In this document: one piece after another, positions 1 to 6,390 of the stretch
Numbering within the stretch: the stretch's first letter is position 1
Layout: each line of letters opens with the position of its first letter
Assembly: GCA_937900125.1 (NCBI GenBank)
Contig: CALCEK010000215.1
Coordinates: forward strand, 1 to 7,113
Length of the DNA stretch: 7,113 nucleotides
Reading direction: 5' to 3'
Origin: an uncultured Treponema sp.
GTDB lineage: Bacteria; Spirochaetota; Spirochaetia; Treponematales; Treponemataceae
Program-made: the position numbers and the translations under genes
Notes under the pieces: generated by a model
The model's database searches: none
Seen by the model: the letters and a program-made list of their open reading frames with translations, nothing else
What the model was told of the DNA's origin: nothing

Positions 1-699
1 ACATTCAATCTCATCTCCACCGGGCAGTCCTTCGCTGCCGCCCGCAAGAAGAACCAGCTTTTTGCGCTCATCGAAGCCGTATTTTTTCCGCAGGGCGATT
101 TTTTCAGGTTCGGAAACGACCGTTCGGTATTTTTTGTTGAGCAAGAAAGGCATAACTCGGATATTTTCGGGCTTCACACCGAGATTGATACCAAAATTGC
201 GGAATTCTTCTGAAAAAACGATGTAATCAAGATTTCGGTTGAAGAACCACGCCTCAGGTCCTGTGAATGGGTCAGTTGCGATAACCGTGAGGCGAATATT
301 TTTGTCGAGCGATTTTATTGCATCACAAATGGAAGGGGAGAGCATAAAATGAAAACTTACGATGTCAGTGATTTTATTTTTACGGATAAGTTTTTTTAGT
401 TGCCCGAGATTTTGGAATGTTACTGAATACCGAATTAATTTTTGAAAAAAATGATAATGCCCAAGCCCATAAATAATCGGCCACGCGCCATGAAGGTAAT
501 TGCATGAGAAACCGTATAATTTTTCGAGTAACTTATGAGATATGTGTTCTTTTTCTGAAAAACCATTTTGCAGTTTAACTTGAATTGACGGGTCGTATTC
601 AAGCATAGCGTCTTTTAAAACGCGTGCCTGCGCGCTATGACCGTTGCCCGTGTTCAAGTAAAAGAACATGAATCTTCTGTCTGAGTATATTTTTTGCAT
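1..699 (-). CDS. MGDG-synthase/UgtP-type glycosyltransferase, C-terminus beyond window
   Basis: The minus strand is open from an ATG at 699 to the window edge: 233 codons with no stop, so the gene is 3'-truncated. The protein starts MQKIYSDRRFMFFYLNTGNGH. The G-N-G-H signature at residues 18-21 is the hallmark of the N-terminal domain of monogalactosyldiacylglycerol synthases and processive diacylglycerol glucosyltransferases (GT28 family), which move sugar from a nucleotide sugar to diacylglycerol at the inner membrane face. Near residue 213 a hydrophobic strand leads into a glycine-rich turn (KKLVLLAGGSEGLPGG), as expected where the C-terminal nucleotide-sugar domain begins. No strong Shine-Dalgarno precedes the ATG. 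M11 (669) is an alternative start, but the promoter upstream fits 699. The family is clear; the exact sugar and acceptor cannot be read from this half. A role in membrane glycolipid synthesis is inferred. Confidence 0.82.
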   Translation of the reverse strand, partial: MQKIYSDRRFMFFYLNTGNGHSAQARVLKDAMLEYDPSIQVKLQNGFSEKEHISHKLLEKLYGFSCNYLHGAWPIIYGLGHYHFFQKLIRYSVTFQNLGQLKKLIRKNKITDIVSFHFMLSPSICDAIKSLDKNIRLTVIATDPFTGPEAWFFNRNLDYIVFSEEFRNFGINLGVKPENIRVMPFLLNKKYRTVVSEPEKIALRKKYGFDERKKLVLLAGGSEGLPGGDEIEC

Positions 700-729
700 T
701 CAAAAAAAGCCCAAATATAATTTGAATTT

Positions 730-758
730 AGTATAAAGAAAGCTGAAAAGACTGTCTA
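730..758 (-). promoter_or_regulatory. sigma-70-like promoter of the glycosyltransferase gene
   Basis: Reading the minus strand, TAGACA (758 to 753) and TATACT (735 to 730) are separated by exactly 17 bp. Each matches the housekeeping -35/-10 consensus at 5 of 6 positions. Transcription would start near 723, giving a leader of roughly 24 nt before the ATG at 699. Identified by eye; no transcript data. Confidence 0.55.
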
Positions 759-781
759 TATTCTTGTTCAGCAAAAATTAT

Positions 782-810
782 TTGCAGATTTTTACGATAT
801 AAGGTATCAT
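782..810 (+). promoter_or_regulatory. possible promoter of the GGDEF-EAL/metNI unit
   Basis: TTGCAG (782-787) and TATCAT (805-810) lie 17 bp apart. The -10 matches 5 of 6 consensus bases, the -35 only 3 of 6. Initiation would fall near 817, placing the G10 tract inside the 5' leader. No better pair was found in the 162-bp divergent gap, so this is a weak best guess. Confidence 0.3.
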
Positions 811-844
811 AGATTAGGAAGTTTTCCCTGCTCTTCTGATATAC

Positions 845-854
845 GGGGGGGGGG
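845..854 (+). repeat. poly-G tract (10 G) just before the GGDEF-EAL start codon
   Basis: Ten consecutive G residues end 7 nt before the ATG at 862, at ribosome-binding-site distance, so the tract can itself act as the Shine-Dalgarno. Runs of this length are extremely unlikely by chance in AT-rich sequence and are prone to slipped-strand length change. In Treponema pallidum, poly-G tracts upstream of tpr genes are known to vary and alter expression; a similar role here is inferred. No ATG, GTG or TTG lies upstream in a frame open through the tract, so length change would act on transcription or initiation rather than on the reading frame. Confidence 0.9.
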
Positions 855-861
855 ATGTTTT

Positions 862-2817
862 ATGGAGAATAATCGCATGCCTTTTCTAAAATTTATATAT
901 AAAAGAACGGTTCGCCCTCTAAAAAAATTGCTCGGTTTGCAAGGCTACAGCGATTATTTCAAACGCTACTTTGACACGGACAATGCCCATTCAGGAATAG
1001 TCGTTTCTGTGATAGTCATGGCGATTGAAGTGTTCATGATGGGCTATATAATCCATTATGCTTGTTCCGGGAGCAAAACACGCTCTTATTTGTGGGTTGT
1101 TCAGCATCTTTCTTCCTATATTTTGCTTTTTTTGTCCGCGCTTGCTGTTTTCTTGCATTCAAGACTGTATCTACAAGGTAAAATAAAAACCCGAATGAGC
1201 GGCAAAATCGTCAGGCTTTGTTTCGCCGTGGTGGGGCTTTGTTTCGGTATTTTTATTTCTTACCTTGATTTTATAAAAGGGGAGCAGATTCTCGCATTCC
1301 TTACGATTGAGGTTTTTGTCTTCGGAATTCTTTTGTGGCGCCCTATCGTTTCTTTTGGGCTGATTACGGCTTCGTTCCTGTTTTTTTATTTTCTATGTGA
1401 TCCAAAAGTGCCGTCATCTTTTGCCACACAGCTTAACCTGCTTACATTTTGGATTGGGCTTGTTGTGGCTTCATCGCTCCGTTTTTATCAGAAATTCCTT
1501 GAAGCGAAGAAAGCCGAGCATATCGAAAATGTGAACATTTATCTGGGCGAGATTGCTGTTACCGATGATGTAACTGGAATCGGCAATATGGTGGATTTTC
1601 GGAACAGAGTAGGGGAAATCCGCAATACTAACAAAGAAGAATTCCTTTCCCGAGTTTTTCTTTTCCTCGATATTTCAAATTTCTCAAGCTATAACGAAAG
1701 GCATGGTTTTGATGAAGGAAGCCGTTTTTTAAGCTCCGTCGCGCACACTTTGCAATATGCCTTTGCAGGTGACCCTGTCGCGCGTTTTTCTGACGACCAC
1801 TTTGTAGTTCTTTCGTATTTAACGGGAATTCTCGATTCTATTCGGCAAGTTCACGATGTTATTTATGACAAATTTTCTCAGCGAGTGCGGGCGGGACTTT
1901 TTATTTATGACGAAAATCAAAAAATGGATGTTACCTTAGCTTGCGACCGTGCGCGGCTTGCTTGCAATAGTATTCGCGGACAATTTGACCGCATTCATCG
2001 CTTTTTTGACGAATCCCTTGTTGCCGAAGAAAACAAGCAAAATTACATTCTTGAACAATTTGAAACCTCGCTCAACACTGGGAAAATTCGCGTTTTTTAC
2101 CAACCTATTGTTTCAATCGCCGACAAAAAAATTTGCAATTTTGAAGCACTCACGCGCTGGGAAGATGAACTTTACGGAACAATTATGCCGCAGGATTTTT
2201 TGCCCGTTCTTGAACGCTCCCATCTTATTCACAAGTTGGATTTGTTTGTTTTGCGGCAAGTTTGCTCGGATATTTCCACATCGCTACAAGACGGATTTAA
2301 ACTTCCGCCAATCTCTGTAAATATTTCTTACGTTGATTTTATGGTGTGCAACGTAAAAAATGAGCTTGAATCGCTTTTTAAGAATTTTAAAAGTGCAAAA
2401 ATTCCTTTGTGTTTGGAAATTGCCGAAACTGCTTTTTTACAAAAAGAATTTTCTATAGAAAAAGAAATTGAAAATTTGCGTTCACAAGGAATTCAAATTT
2501 GGCTAGACGGATTTGGGAGCGGAATTGCCTCGCTTGTAACTTTTGAAAATAATTCATTCGATGTAATAAAAATCAGTGCGCATCTTATTTCGCATTTTGA
2601 CGCAAATAAAAAAGAGCAATCGATTATTTCACACATTGTTCAAATTGCAAACGAAGTTGGAATAGAATTGATTGTTGAAGGCATAGAAACCGAAAATCAA
2701 TTAGCATTTTTGAAAAAAATCGGCTGCAAAAAAGCGCAAGGATATTTGTTTTCAAAAGAAATGGATTTTCATAATTTGTTTTCATTCGATGTAAATGCGG
2801 AGGAAAAAGAAAATTGA
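862..2817 (+). CDS. six-helix membrane protein with degenerate GGDEF and near-complete EAL domain
   Basis: 651 aa. About six hydrophobic helices (roughly 44-66, 82-101, 116-136, 141-158, 160-179, 190-207) anchor it in the inner membrane. A GGDEF domain follows, with an entry motif D-x-V-T-G at 235-239. Its active-site loop at 310-314 reads SDDHF instead of GGDEF, and the second metal Asp is Ser272, so cyclase activity is unlikely. The EAL domain (about 397-640) has E428-A-L, N487, E519, D549, K570, E606, E609 and Q626, spaced as in characterised c-di-GMP phosphodiesterases. However, the second Asp of the DDFG motif is Gly550, a metal-binding position. It may therefore be a c-di-GMP receptor or a weak phosphodiesterase (inference). 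The ATG at 862 sits 7 nt after a G10 tract; M6 (877) is an alternative. The stop overlaps the metN start, so the gene heads the metNI unit. The sensed signal is unknown. Confidence 0.9.
   Translation: MENNRMPFLKFIYKRTVRPLKKLLGLQGYSDYFKRYFDTDNAHSGIVVSVIVMAIEVFMMGYIIHYACSGSKTRSYLWVVQHLSSYILLFLSALAVFLHSRLYLQGKIKTRMSGKIVRLCFAVVGLCFGIFISYLDFIKGEQILAFLTIEVFVFGILLWRPIVSFGLITASFLFFYFLCDPKVPSSFATQLNLLTFWIGLVVASSLRFYQKFLEAKKAEHIENVNIYLGEIAVTDDVTGIGNMVDFRNRVGEIRNTNKEEFLSRVFLFLDISNFSSYNERHGFDEGSRFLSSVAHTLQYAFAGDPVARFSDDHFVVLSYLTGILDSIRQVHDVIYDKFSQRVRAGLFIYDENQKMDVTLACDRARLACNSIRGQFDRIHRFFDESLVAEENKQNYILEQFETSLNTGKIRVFYQPIVSIADKKICNFEALTRWEDELYGTIMPQDFLPVLERSHLIHKLDLFVLRQVCSDISTSLQDGFKLPPISVNISYVDFMVCNVKNELESLFKNFKSAKIPLCLEIAETAFLQKEFSIEKEIENLRSQGIQIWLDGFGSGIASLVTFENNSFDVIKISAHLISHFDANKKEQSIISHIVQIANEVGIELIVEGIETENQLAFLKKIGCKKAQGYLFSKEMDFHNLFSFDVNAEEKEN
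2799..2803 (+). promoter_or_regulatory. Shine-Dalgarno fixing the metN TTG start
   Basis: GGAGG lies 10 nt before the TTG at 2814, inside the end of the GGDEF-EAL gene. No in-frame ATG lies near the conserved N-terminus, so this site supports the unusual TTG initiation. Confidence 0.65.
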
Positions 2818-3824
2818 ATATAAAATTAAACGATTTAAAAAAAACGTATTTTTCAAAAGACGGAAAAATTGAAGCCGTAAATGGAATCTCGCTAGAAATC
2901 CCTTCAAACACAATTTTTGGAATCATCGGAAAGAGCGGCGCGGGAAAGTCTACACTTGTGCGACTTATCAGTATGCTAGAATCCCCCGACTATGGCGAAG
3001 TTTTTTATGGTGATGAGCGCGTTGATAATCTTTCAAAGGCGGATTTAATTCAAAAACGGCGCACGATTGGAATGATTTTTCAAAATTTTAATTTGTTCAG
3101 TTCGCGGAATGCCGCACAAAATGTCGCCTATCCGTTGGAGATTTGCCATTATCCGCGCGAACAAATTTCTTCTCGCGTTCAAGAATTGCTTGAGCTTGTA
3201 GGCTTAAAAGACCGTGCGCTTGCCCCGATTAGCACTTTGAGTGGCGGACAAAAACAAAGAATCGCAATAGCGCGTGCGCTTGCTGCAAAGCCAAATATTT
3301 TGTTTTGCGACGAAGCCACCAGTGCGCTTGACCCGCAAACAACTCATTCCATTTTGGACTTAATCCGCGACATTCAAAAACAGATGGGCTTGACGGTTGT
3401 AATGATAACGCATCAAATGGAAGTTGTACGCGATGCTTGTAGTCAAGTGGCAGTTCTTGACGGGGGAAAAGTTGTTGAGCAGGGGCGCGTTACAGATATT
3501 TTTTCTTCTCCAAAATCTGATGTGACAAAAGATTTTATTTCGCGGATAAACGGAAATCAAGTTGAGCTTTTGCGTTGGTCAAAAGATGGCGGCCGTTTTA
3601 CGCTTAGATTTTTGGGTGAGGACACAGGAAAAGCAATTATTAGCGAACTTTGCAGAACTTTTTTGGTTGAAGTGAACATTCGCGCGGGCGGAATTCAGCA
3701 TTTGAGCGAAAAAGATGTTGGCACGATGATTTTGGATATTGACGGAAAAGAAGATGACGTTCAGCAAGCGATAACATGGCTTAAGGCAAAAGGTGTTTTG
3801 GTGGAGGATAACAAAAATGCTTGA
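2814..3824 (+). CDS. metN: methionine ABC transporter ATP-binding protein MetN
   Basis: 336 aa, the usual MetN length. It is the cytoplasmic ATPase of the MetNIQ importer for methionine and related compounds. Walker A GKSGAGKST is at 39-47, the Q-loop Gln at 90, the signature LSGGQKQR at 142-149, Walker B ILFCDE at 162-167 with catalytic Glu167, and the switch His at 200. The C-terminal extension (about 262-332) has the pattern of the NIL domain. In characterised MetN proteins this domain binds methionine and shuts transport down (trans-inhibition), and it separates MetN from generic ABC ATPases. Translation begins at TTG overlapping the TGA of the preceding gene (TTGA), 10 nt after GGAGG, indicating translational coupling. 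The stop overlaps metI by 8 nt. No SAM riboswitch or T-box can precede it, because coding sequence runs right up to its start. Confidence 0.93.
   Translation: MNIKLNDLKKTYFSKDGKIEAVNGISLEIPSNTIFGIIGKSGAGKSTLVRLISMLESPDYGEVFYGDERVDNLSKADLIQKRRTIGMIFQNFNLFSSRNAAQNVAYPLEICHYPREQISSRVQELLELVGLKDRALAPISTLSGGQKQRIAIARALAAKPNILFCDEATSALDPQTTHSILDLIRDIQKQMGLTVVMITHQMEVVRDACSQVAVLDGGKVVEQGRVTDIFSSPKSDVTKDFISRINGNQVELLRWSKDGGRFTLRFLGEDTGKAIISELCRTFLVEVNIRAGGIQHLSEKDVGTMILDIDGKEDDVQQAITWLKAKGVLVEDNKNA
3803..3807 (+). promoter_or_regulatory. Shine-Dalgarno fixing the metI start
   Basis: GGAGG lies 9 nt before the ATG at 3817, inside the 3' end of metN. It selects 3817 over the in-frame ATG at 3793, which would add eight residues (MFWWRITK) not expected in the family. 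Confidence 0.7.
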
Positions 3825-4470
3825 AATTTTACAAATGGTAGGCGAGGCAACTTGGCAAACGCTGATTATGGTGTTTTTTTCGATGATTTTTTCGCTGATT
3901 TTGGGCTTTCCCGTTGGAGTTTTGCTTTCTATAACAAGACCGAATAGTCTTCTTCCAAAGCCGATTTTGAATCAGGTTTTGAGCAAGATTGTAAATATTT
4001 TGAGGGCATTTCCATTTATAATTCTAATTATTGTGCTTTTTCCGCTTACACGCATTATTGTGGGAACAGCAATCGGAACTACGGCAACAATAGTTCCGCT
4101 TTCTATTGCGGCAGCCCCATTTGTTGCTCGCATTATAGAAACCGCTCTTAACGAAGTAAATCCCGAACTCATTCAGGCTTCGCGTGCGATGGGAAGCACA
4201 AATTGGCAAATTATCACCAAAGTGCTTATTCCCGAATCGCTCCCATCTCTTGCCGATGGGCTTACGCTTACAATAATAAATTTAATCGGGTACTCCGCAA
4301 TGGCTGGCATTATCGGGGGCGGTGGCTTGGGCGACTTGGCAAATCGCTACGGATACCAACGTTTTAGAACCGACATTTTAATTGTAAGCGTTGTTGTCAT
4401 TTTGATTTTGGTTGAAGTGATTCAAGCCGTAGGCAGTTACATCAGCCGAAAAATGCAATCAAAACGATAA
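3817..4470 (+). CDS. metI: methionine ABC transporter permease MetI
   Basis: 217 aa from the ATG at 3817, the same length as E. coli MetI. It is the membrane channel of the MetNIQ importer and works as a homodimer with MetN. About five transmembrane helices are visible (roughly 14-38, 57-76, 84-105, 146-168, 184-206). The cytoplasmic EAA loop that docks onto the ATPase spans about 112-143, with core ASRAMGSTNWQIITKVLIPE and its conserved Gly126. The GIIGGGGLGDLA stretch (164-175) is typical of MetI. The gene overlaps metN by 8 nt and has its own GGAGG. No metQ (substrate-binding lipoprotein) follows; the next gene is convergent, so the binding protein must be encoded elsewhere. Confidence 0.93.
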   Translation: MLEILQMVGEATWQTLIMVFFSMIFSLILGFPVGVLLSITRPNSLLPKPILNQVLSKIVNILRAFPFIILIIVLFPLTRIIVGTAIGTTATIVPLSIAAAPFVARIIETALNEVNPELIQASRAMGSTNWQIITKVLIPESLPSLADGLTLTIINLIGYSAMAGIIGGGGLGDLANRYGYQRFRTDILIVSVVVILILVEVIQAVGSYISRKMQSKR

Positions 4471-4481
4471 CATTTTTTGTT

Positions 4482-5072
4482 TCATCGCTTTTGTACAAAA
4501 TCTTTTCCTTCATACACACGAACGGCGTTTCCGCGTACAAGCTTTGTGTGCCGCTTCCAAAGCGACTCTCGGATTTGCGCTTGAGATTCATCTTTTTGCG
4601 CTTTAAGAAGCTCATAAAGTTTTTCGAGTGCGCGTTGCCTGTTTAAGTTTTGGCTTCGCTCCTCGGTGCAAGTTACGGCGATTCCACTTTGCAGATGAAT
4701 TAGCCTAACACCAGTTTCAACTTTGTTTACATTTTGCCCGCCGTTTCCGCCAGAACGGAAAAACTGCCAGCGGAGCGTTCCTTCACTTGTTTGCTCTTCA
4801 GCATCGGGAATGACCGCTACATCAACGAACCAATTTTTTCGTTTGTGGGTGGGACGAATAAAACTTTTGCATTGCCATTCAACGCTTCCTTCCAAAAAAG
4901 AAAGGTCATCACTTGTTCTAAACACGAGCGAAGTATAGCCTTCGCACCAGCGCGATTTTGTTAGCGAAACGACCTCAAAAGGCGAAAATTCTTTTTGGAG
5001 TGATTCGAACAAAAGTTTGACCGCAAGTTCACATTCTACAGGTCCACGCCCAGAGGAAATTTGAATCATCAT
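4482..5072 (-). CDS. prfH: peptide chain release factor homologue PrfH (RF-H)
   Basis: 196 aa, much shorter than RF1/RF2 (about 360 aa). The catalytic domain is present: RSGGNGGQNVNKVETGVRL with the GGQ loop at 111-113, which triggers peptidyl-tRNA hydrolysis in the ribosomal peptidyl-transferase centre. The N-terminal codon-recognition parts and their PxT/SPF tripeptide are absent. The segment FIRPTHKRKNWFVDV (71-85) just before the GGQ domain is typical of the PrfH family and separates it from ArfB/YaeJ and truncated RF2. PrfH proteins are known to release peptides from ribosomes whose 16S rRNA is cut in the decoding centre, in partnership with a linked RtcB. Here the start ATG overlaps the rtcB stop (ATGA), with GGAGG 7 nt upstream (5084 to 5080). 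A second Met follows immediately. The C-terminus is basic, as expected for rRNA contact. Its 3' end lies 11 nt from convergent metI. Confidence 0.9.
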   Translation of the reverse strand: MMIQISSGRGPVECELAVKLLFESLQKEFSPFEVVSLTKSRWCEGYTSLVFRTSDDLSFLEGSVEWQCKSFIRPTHKRKNWFVDVAVIPDAEEQTSEGTLRWQFFRSGGNGGQNVNKVETGVRLIHLQSGIAVTCTEERSQNLNRQRALEKLYELLKAQKDESQAQIRESLWKRHTKLVRGNAVRVYEGKDFVQKR

Positions 5073-6190
5073 AATTCCGCCTCCGCCTTAAAATTGTACA
5101 CGGGTTTTAAAATGCGTGTGACAGAAACAGTCGGCTCTATTGCATTGACAATTTCATCAATTCCCCTGTAGGCAAATGGGGCTTCATCAAGCGTTCCTTT
5201 AGAAATGCACGATGAATAAATCCCTTTCATCGCACTTTTAAACGCACTCACCGTGAATCGCTCCTTGACATCTCCGCGTTTTAAAATCCGACCCGCTCCG
5301 TGTGGCGCAGAATAATTCCAGTCGGCATTGCCCTTGCCTTTTGCTAAAATGATTCCGTCACGCATATTTATCGGAATGATAACATTTTCATCTTTTTGTG
5401 CCGAAACCGCGCCTTTTCTTAGGATTGGCTTTTCCGTGCGGAAGTCAACATAATTGTGAATGCAAGAAATTGGCTCTTCGAGTTTCCATTTCATACCTTT
5501 TGCAATTTCATCGATAATCGCAAGTCGATTTAATGCCGCAAAATCCTGCACCACCGCAACATCGCAAAGATACAAAGCCATAAGATTTTTTTCCAAAAAA
5601 GTAAGCTCATACGGAATATCCGCGCCTTGTGAGCGCAAAAATTTTCGCCCCTCGTTTAGATAAAATTCCGCAACTTCTTTTCCAAGATGGCGACTCCCCG
5701 AATGAACGGTGATGTAATACTCCCCAGAATCGTCCACGTCAATTTCGATAAAATGATTTCCGCCGCCAAGTGTCCCCAAACTTAGAGCCGTTTTTTCTTT
5801 GTAAACATGGGCGGCGCACTCAAGTTTAGAAAAATCAAAATTAGAAATAAAGCGATGGGGCGATTTTTGCACTTCAAAGCCAGAGGGAACACGCTCTCGA
5901 ATCACTGTGTCGAGTTTTTTGAATTCCATTCCCCTGTGTTTTGAAATCCGAGCCATTGTCATGCCACACCCAATGTCAATTCCAACAAGGTACGGCAAAA
6001 TGCGATTCCCAATTGTCATTGTAAGTCCGATAGGCGCGACTTTTCCAGGATGGACATCGCTCATCACACAAATGCTAGAATCCTCCGACACTTTGTTATC
6101 GCAGATTGCCTTAACCTGCGCCAATGCGTACTGTTCCGCAGTTTCGCTGAACACACGCGCCGTAGAAAATTTTCCTATAATAGTTTCCAT
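5069..6190 (-). CDS. rtcB: RNA 3'-phosphate/5'-OH ligase RtcB, PrfH-linked (RtcB2) type
   Basis: 373 aa, somewhat shorter than E. coli RtcB (408 aa) and in the range expected of prfH-linked paralogues. RtcB joins RNA ends carrying 2',3'-cyclic phosphate or 3'-phosphate to 5'-OH ends using GTP and Mn2+. Active-site elements appear in order: SDVHPGK (44-50), IDIGCGM with Cys75, GGGNHF with His146, HSGSRH with His163 and His168, HNYVD with His245, and SAPHGAGR with His297, the residue expected to carry GMP. All key positions are intact, so the enzyme should be active. Start ATG 6190 has AAGGA 5 nt upstream. The stop overlaps prfH by ATGA, giving a coupled two-gene operon. Pairing with prfH suggests repair of 16S rRNA cut in the decoding centre by ribotoxins, rather than tRNA splicing. 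No archease, RtcA or RtcR is seen in the window. Confidence 0.92.
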   Translation of the reverse strand: METIIGKFSTARVFSETAEQYALAQVKAICDNKVSEDSSICVMSDVHPGKVAPIGLTMTIGNRILPYLVGIDIGCGMTMARISKHRGMEFKKLDTVIRERVPSGFEVQKSPHRFISNFDFSKLECAAHVYKEKTALSLGTLGGGNHFIEIDVDDSGEYYITVHSGSRHLGKEVAEFYLNEGRKFLRSQGADIPYELTFLEKNLMALYLCDVAVVQDFAALNRLAIIDEIAKGMKWKLEEPISCIHNYVDFRTEKPILRKGAVSAQKDENVIIPINMRDGIILAKGKGNADWNYSAPHGAGRILKRGDVKERFTVSAFKSAMKGIYSSCISKGTLDEAPFAYRGIDEIVNAIEPTVSVTRILKPVYNFKAEAEL

Positions 6191-6301
6191 AAAAATCCTT
6201 TAGAAATTGTGGAAACAACGGACTGAAAGTTTGAGAAAATTAGACTTGTTCGATAACTCCGAACCAATGGAAAATCGAAACTTTTGAAATTTTATTAAGT
6301 C
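6191..6301 (-). promoter_or_regulatory. untranslated leader between the small ORF and rtcB, with alternative hairpins
   Basis: This 111-nt stretch has no ATG on the minus strand until rtcB. It holds short inverted repeats. GTTCG/CGAAC (6248-6252 and 6260-6264, 7-nt loop) overlaps and excludes TTCGAT/ATCGAA (6249-6254 and 6274-6279). AGACTT/AAGTCT (6242-6247 and 6297-6302) would close around both, and its distal arm touches the small-ORF stop codon. The stems are only 5-6 bp, so any RNA switch is tentative. AAGGA (6200 to 6196) is the rtcB ribosome-binding site. Confidence 0.3.
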
Positions 6302-6382
6302 TTAACAATTACAAGCGGACAGCCGTTGCTTCAATTTTGCTCCAATAAAATGTGTGGTGAAAGAAAAAATTGTTACGTTCAT
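6302..6382 (-). CDS. 26-codon small ORF in the rtcB leader, candidate leader peptide
   Basis: On the minus strand an ATG at 6382 is preceded by AAGGAGG (6395 to 6389) with a 6-nt spacer, the best ribosome-binding site in the window. The ORF runs 26 codons to TAA (6304 to 6302). The peptide begins MNVTIFSFTTHF, has a basic middle (KLKQR at 16-20) and ends SACNC with two cysteines. I recognise no family and see no clear signal peptide. It lies 111 nt upstream of rtcB, on the same strand and probably the same transcript. The strong initiation site argues it is translated. Its position and an inverted repeat joining its Shine-Dalgarno to its own 3' end suggest a regulatory leader peptide (inference). 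A small antitoxin-like or other functional peptide, or a chance ORF, cannot be excluded. Confidence 0.5.
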   Translation of the reverse strand: MNVTIFSFTTHFIGAKLKQRLSACNC

Positions 6383-6390
6383 GGCTGTCC
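6317..6390 (-). promoter_or_regulatory. 8-bp inverted repeat able to mask the small-ORF Shine-Dalgarno
   Basis: On the plus strand GGACAGCC (6317-6324) and GGCTGTCC (6383-6390) are perfect complements. In the minus-strand RNA the 5' arm includes the last bases of the AAGGAGG site and the spacer up to the ATG. The 3' arm lies six codons before the small-ORF stop. Pairing would hide the initiation site, and a ribosome near the end of the small ORF would disrupt it. An 8-bp match within 100 nt is not rare by chance; the location is what makes it notable. Confidence 0.35.

Noticed and set aside
700..861. SAM riboswitch, T-box or c-di-GMP riboswitch ahead of the metNI unit
   Set aside because: The 162-bp AT-rich gap contains none of the conserved helices or motifs that I can recognise.
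1949..2320. Plus-strand ORF inside the GGDEF-EAL gene, and other frames antisense to rtcB, prfH, metN and dapF
   Set aside because: They overlap clearly real genes, lack their own initiation sites and show no domain pattern; they are shadows.
3793..3816. Upstream ATG for metI
   Set aside because: The GGAGG site and family length both favour the ATG at 3817.
4461..4492. AAAACGAT/ATCGCTTTT stem as a bidirectional terminator
   Set aside because: One bulge, only two GC pairs and a 15-nt loop; too weak to support.
4489..4500. 12-bp palindrome TTTTGTACAAAA at the metI/prfH junction
   Set aside because: It lies inside the last codons of prfH, the core is AT-rich with no loop room, and it does not resemble a terminator; likely incidental.
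6203..6382. Stop-codon readthrough of the small ORF giving a 60-position product
   Set aside because: The frame stays open for 33 more codons after TAA, but that length is expected by chance at a fair rate and nothing in the extension looks conserved.
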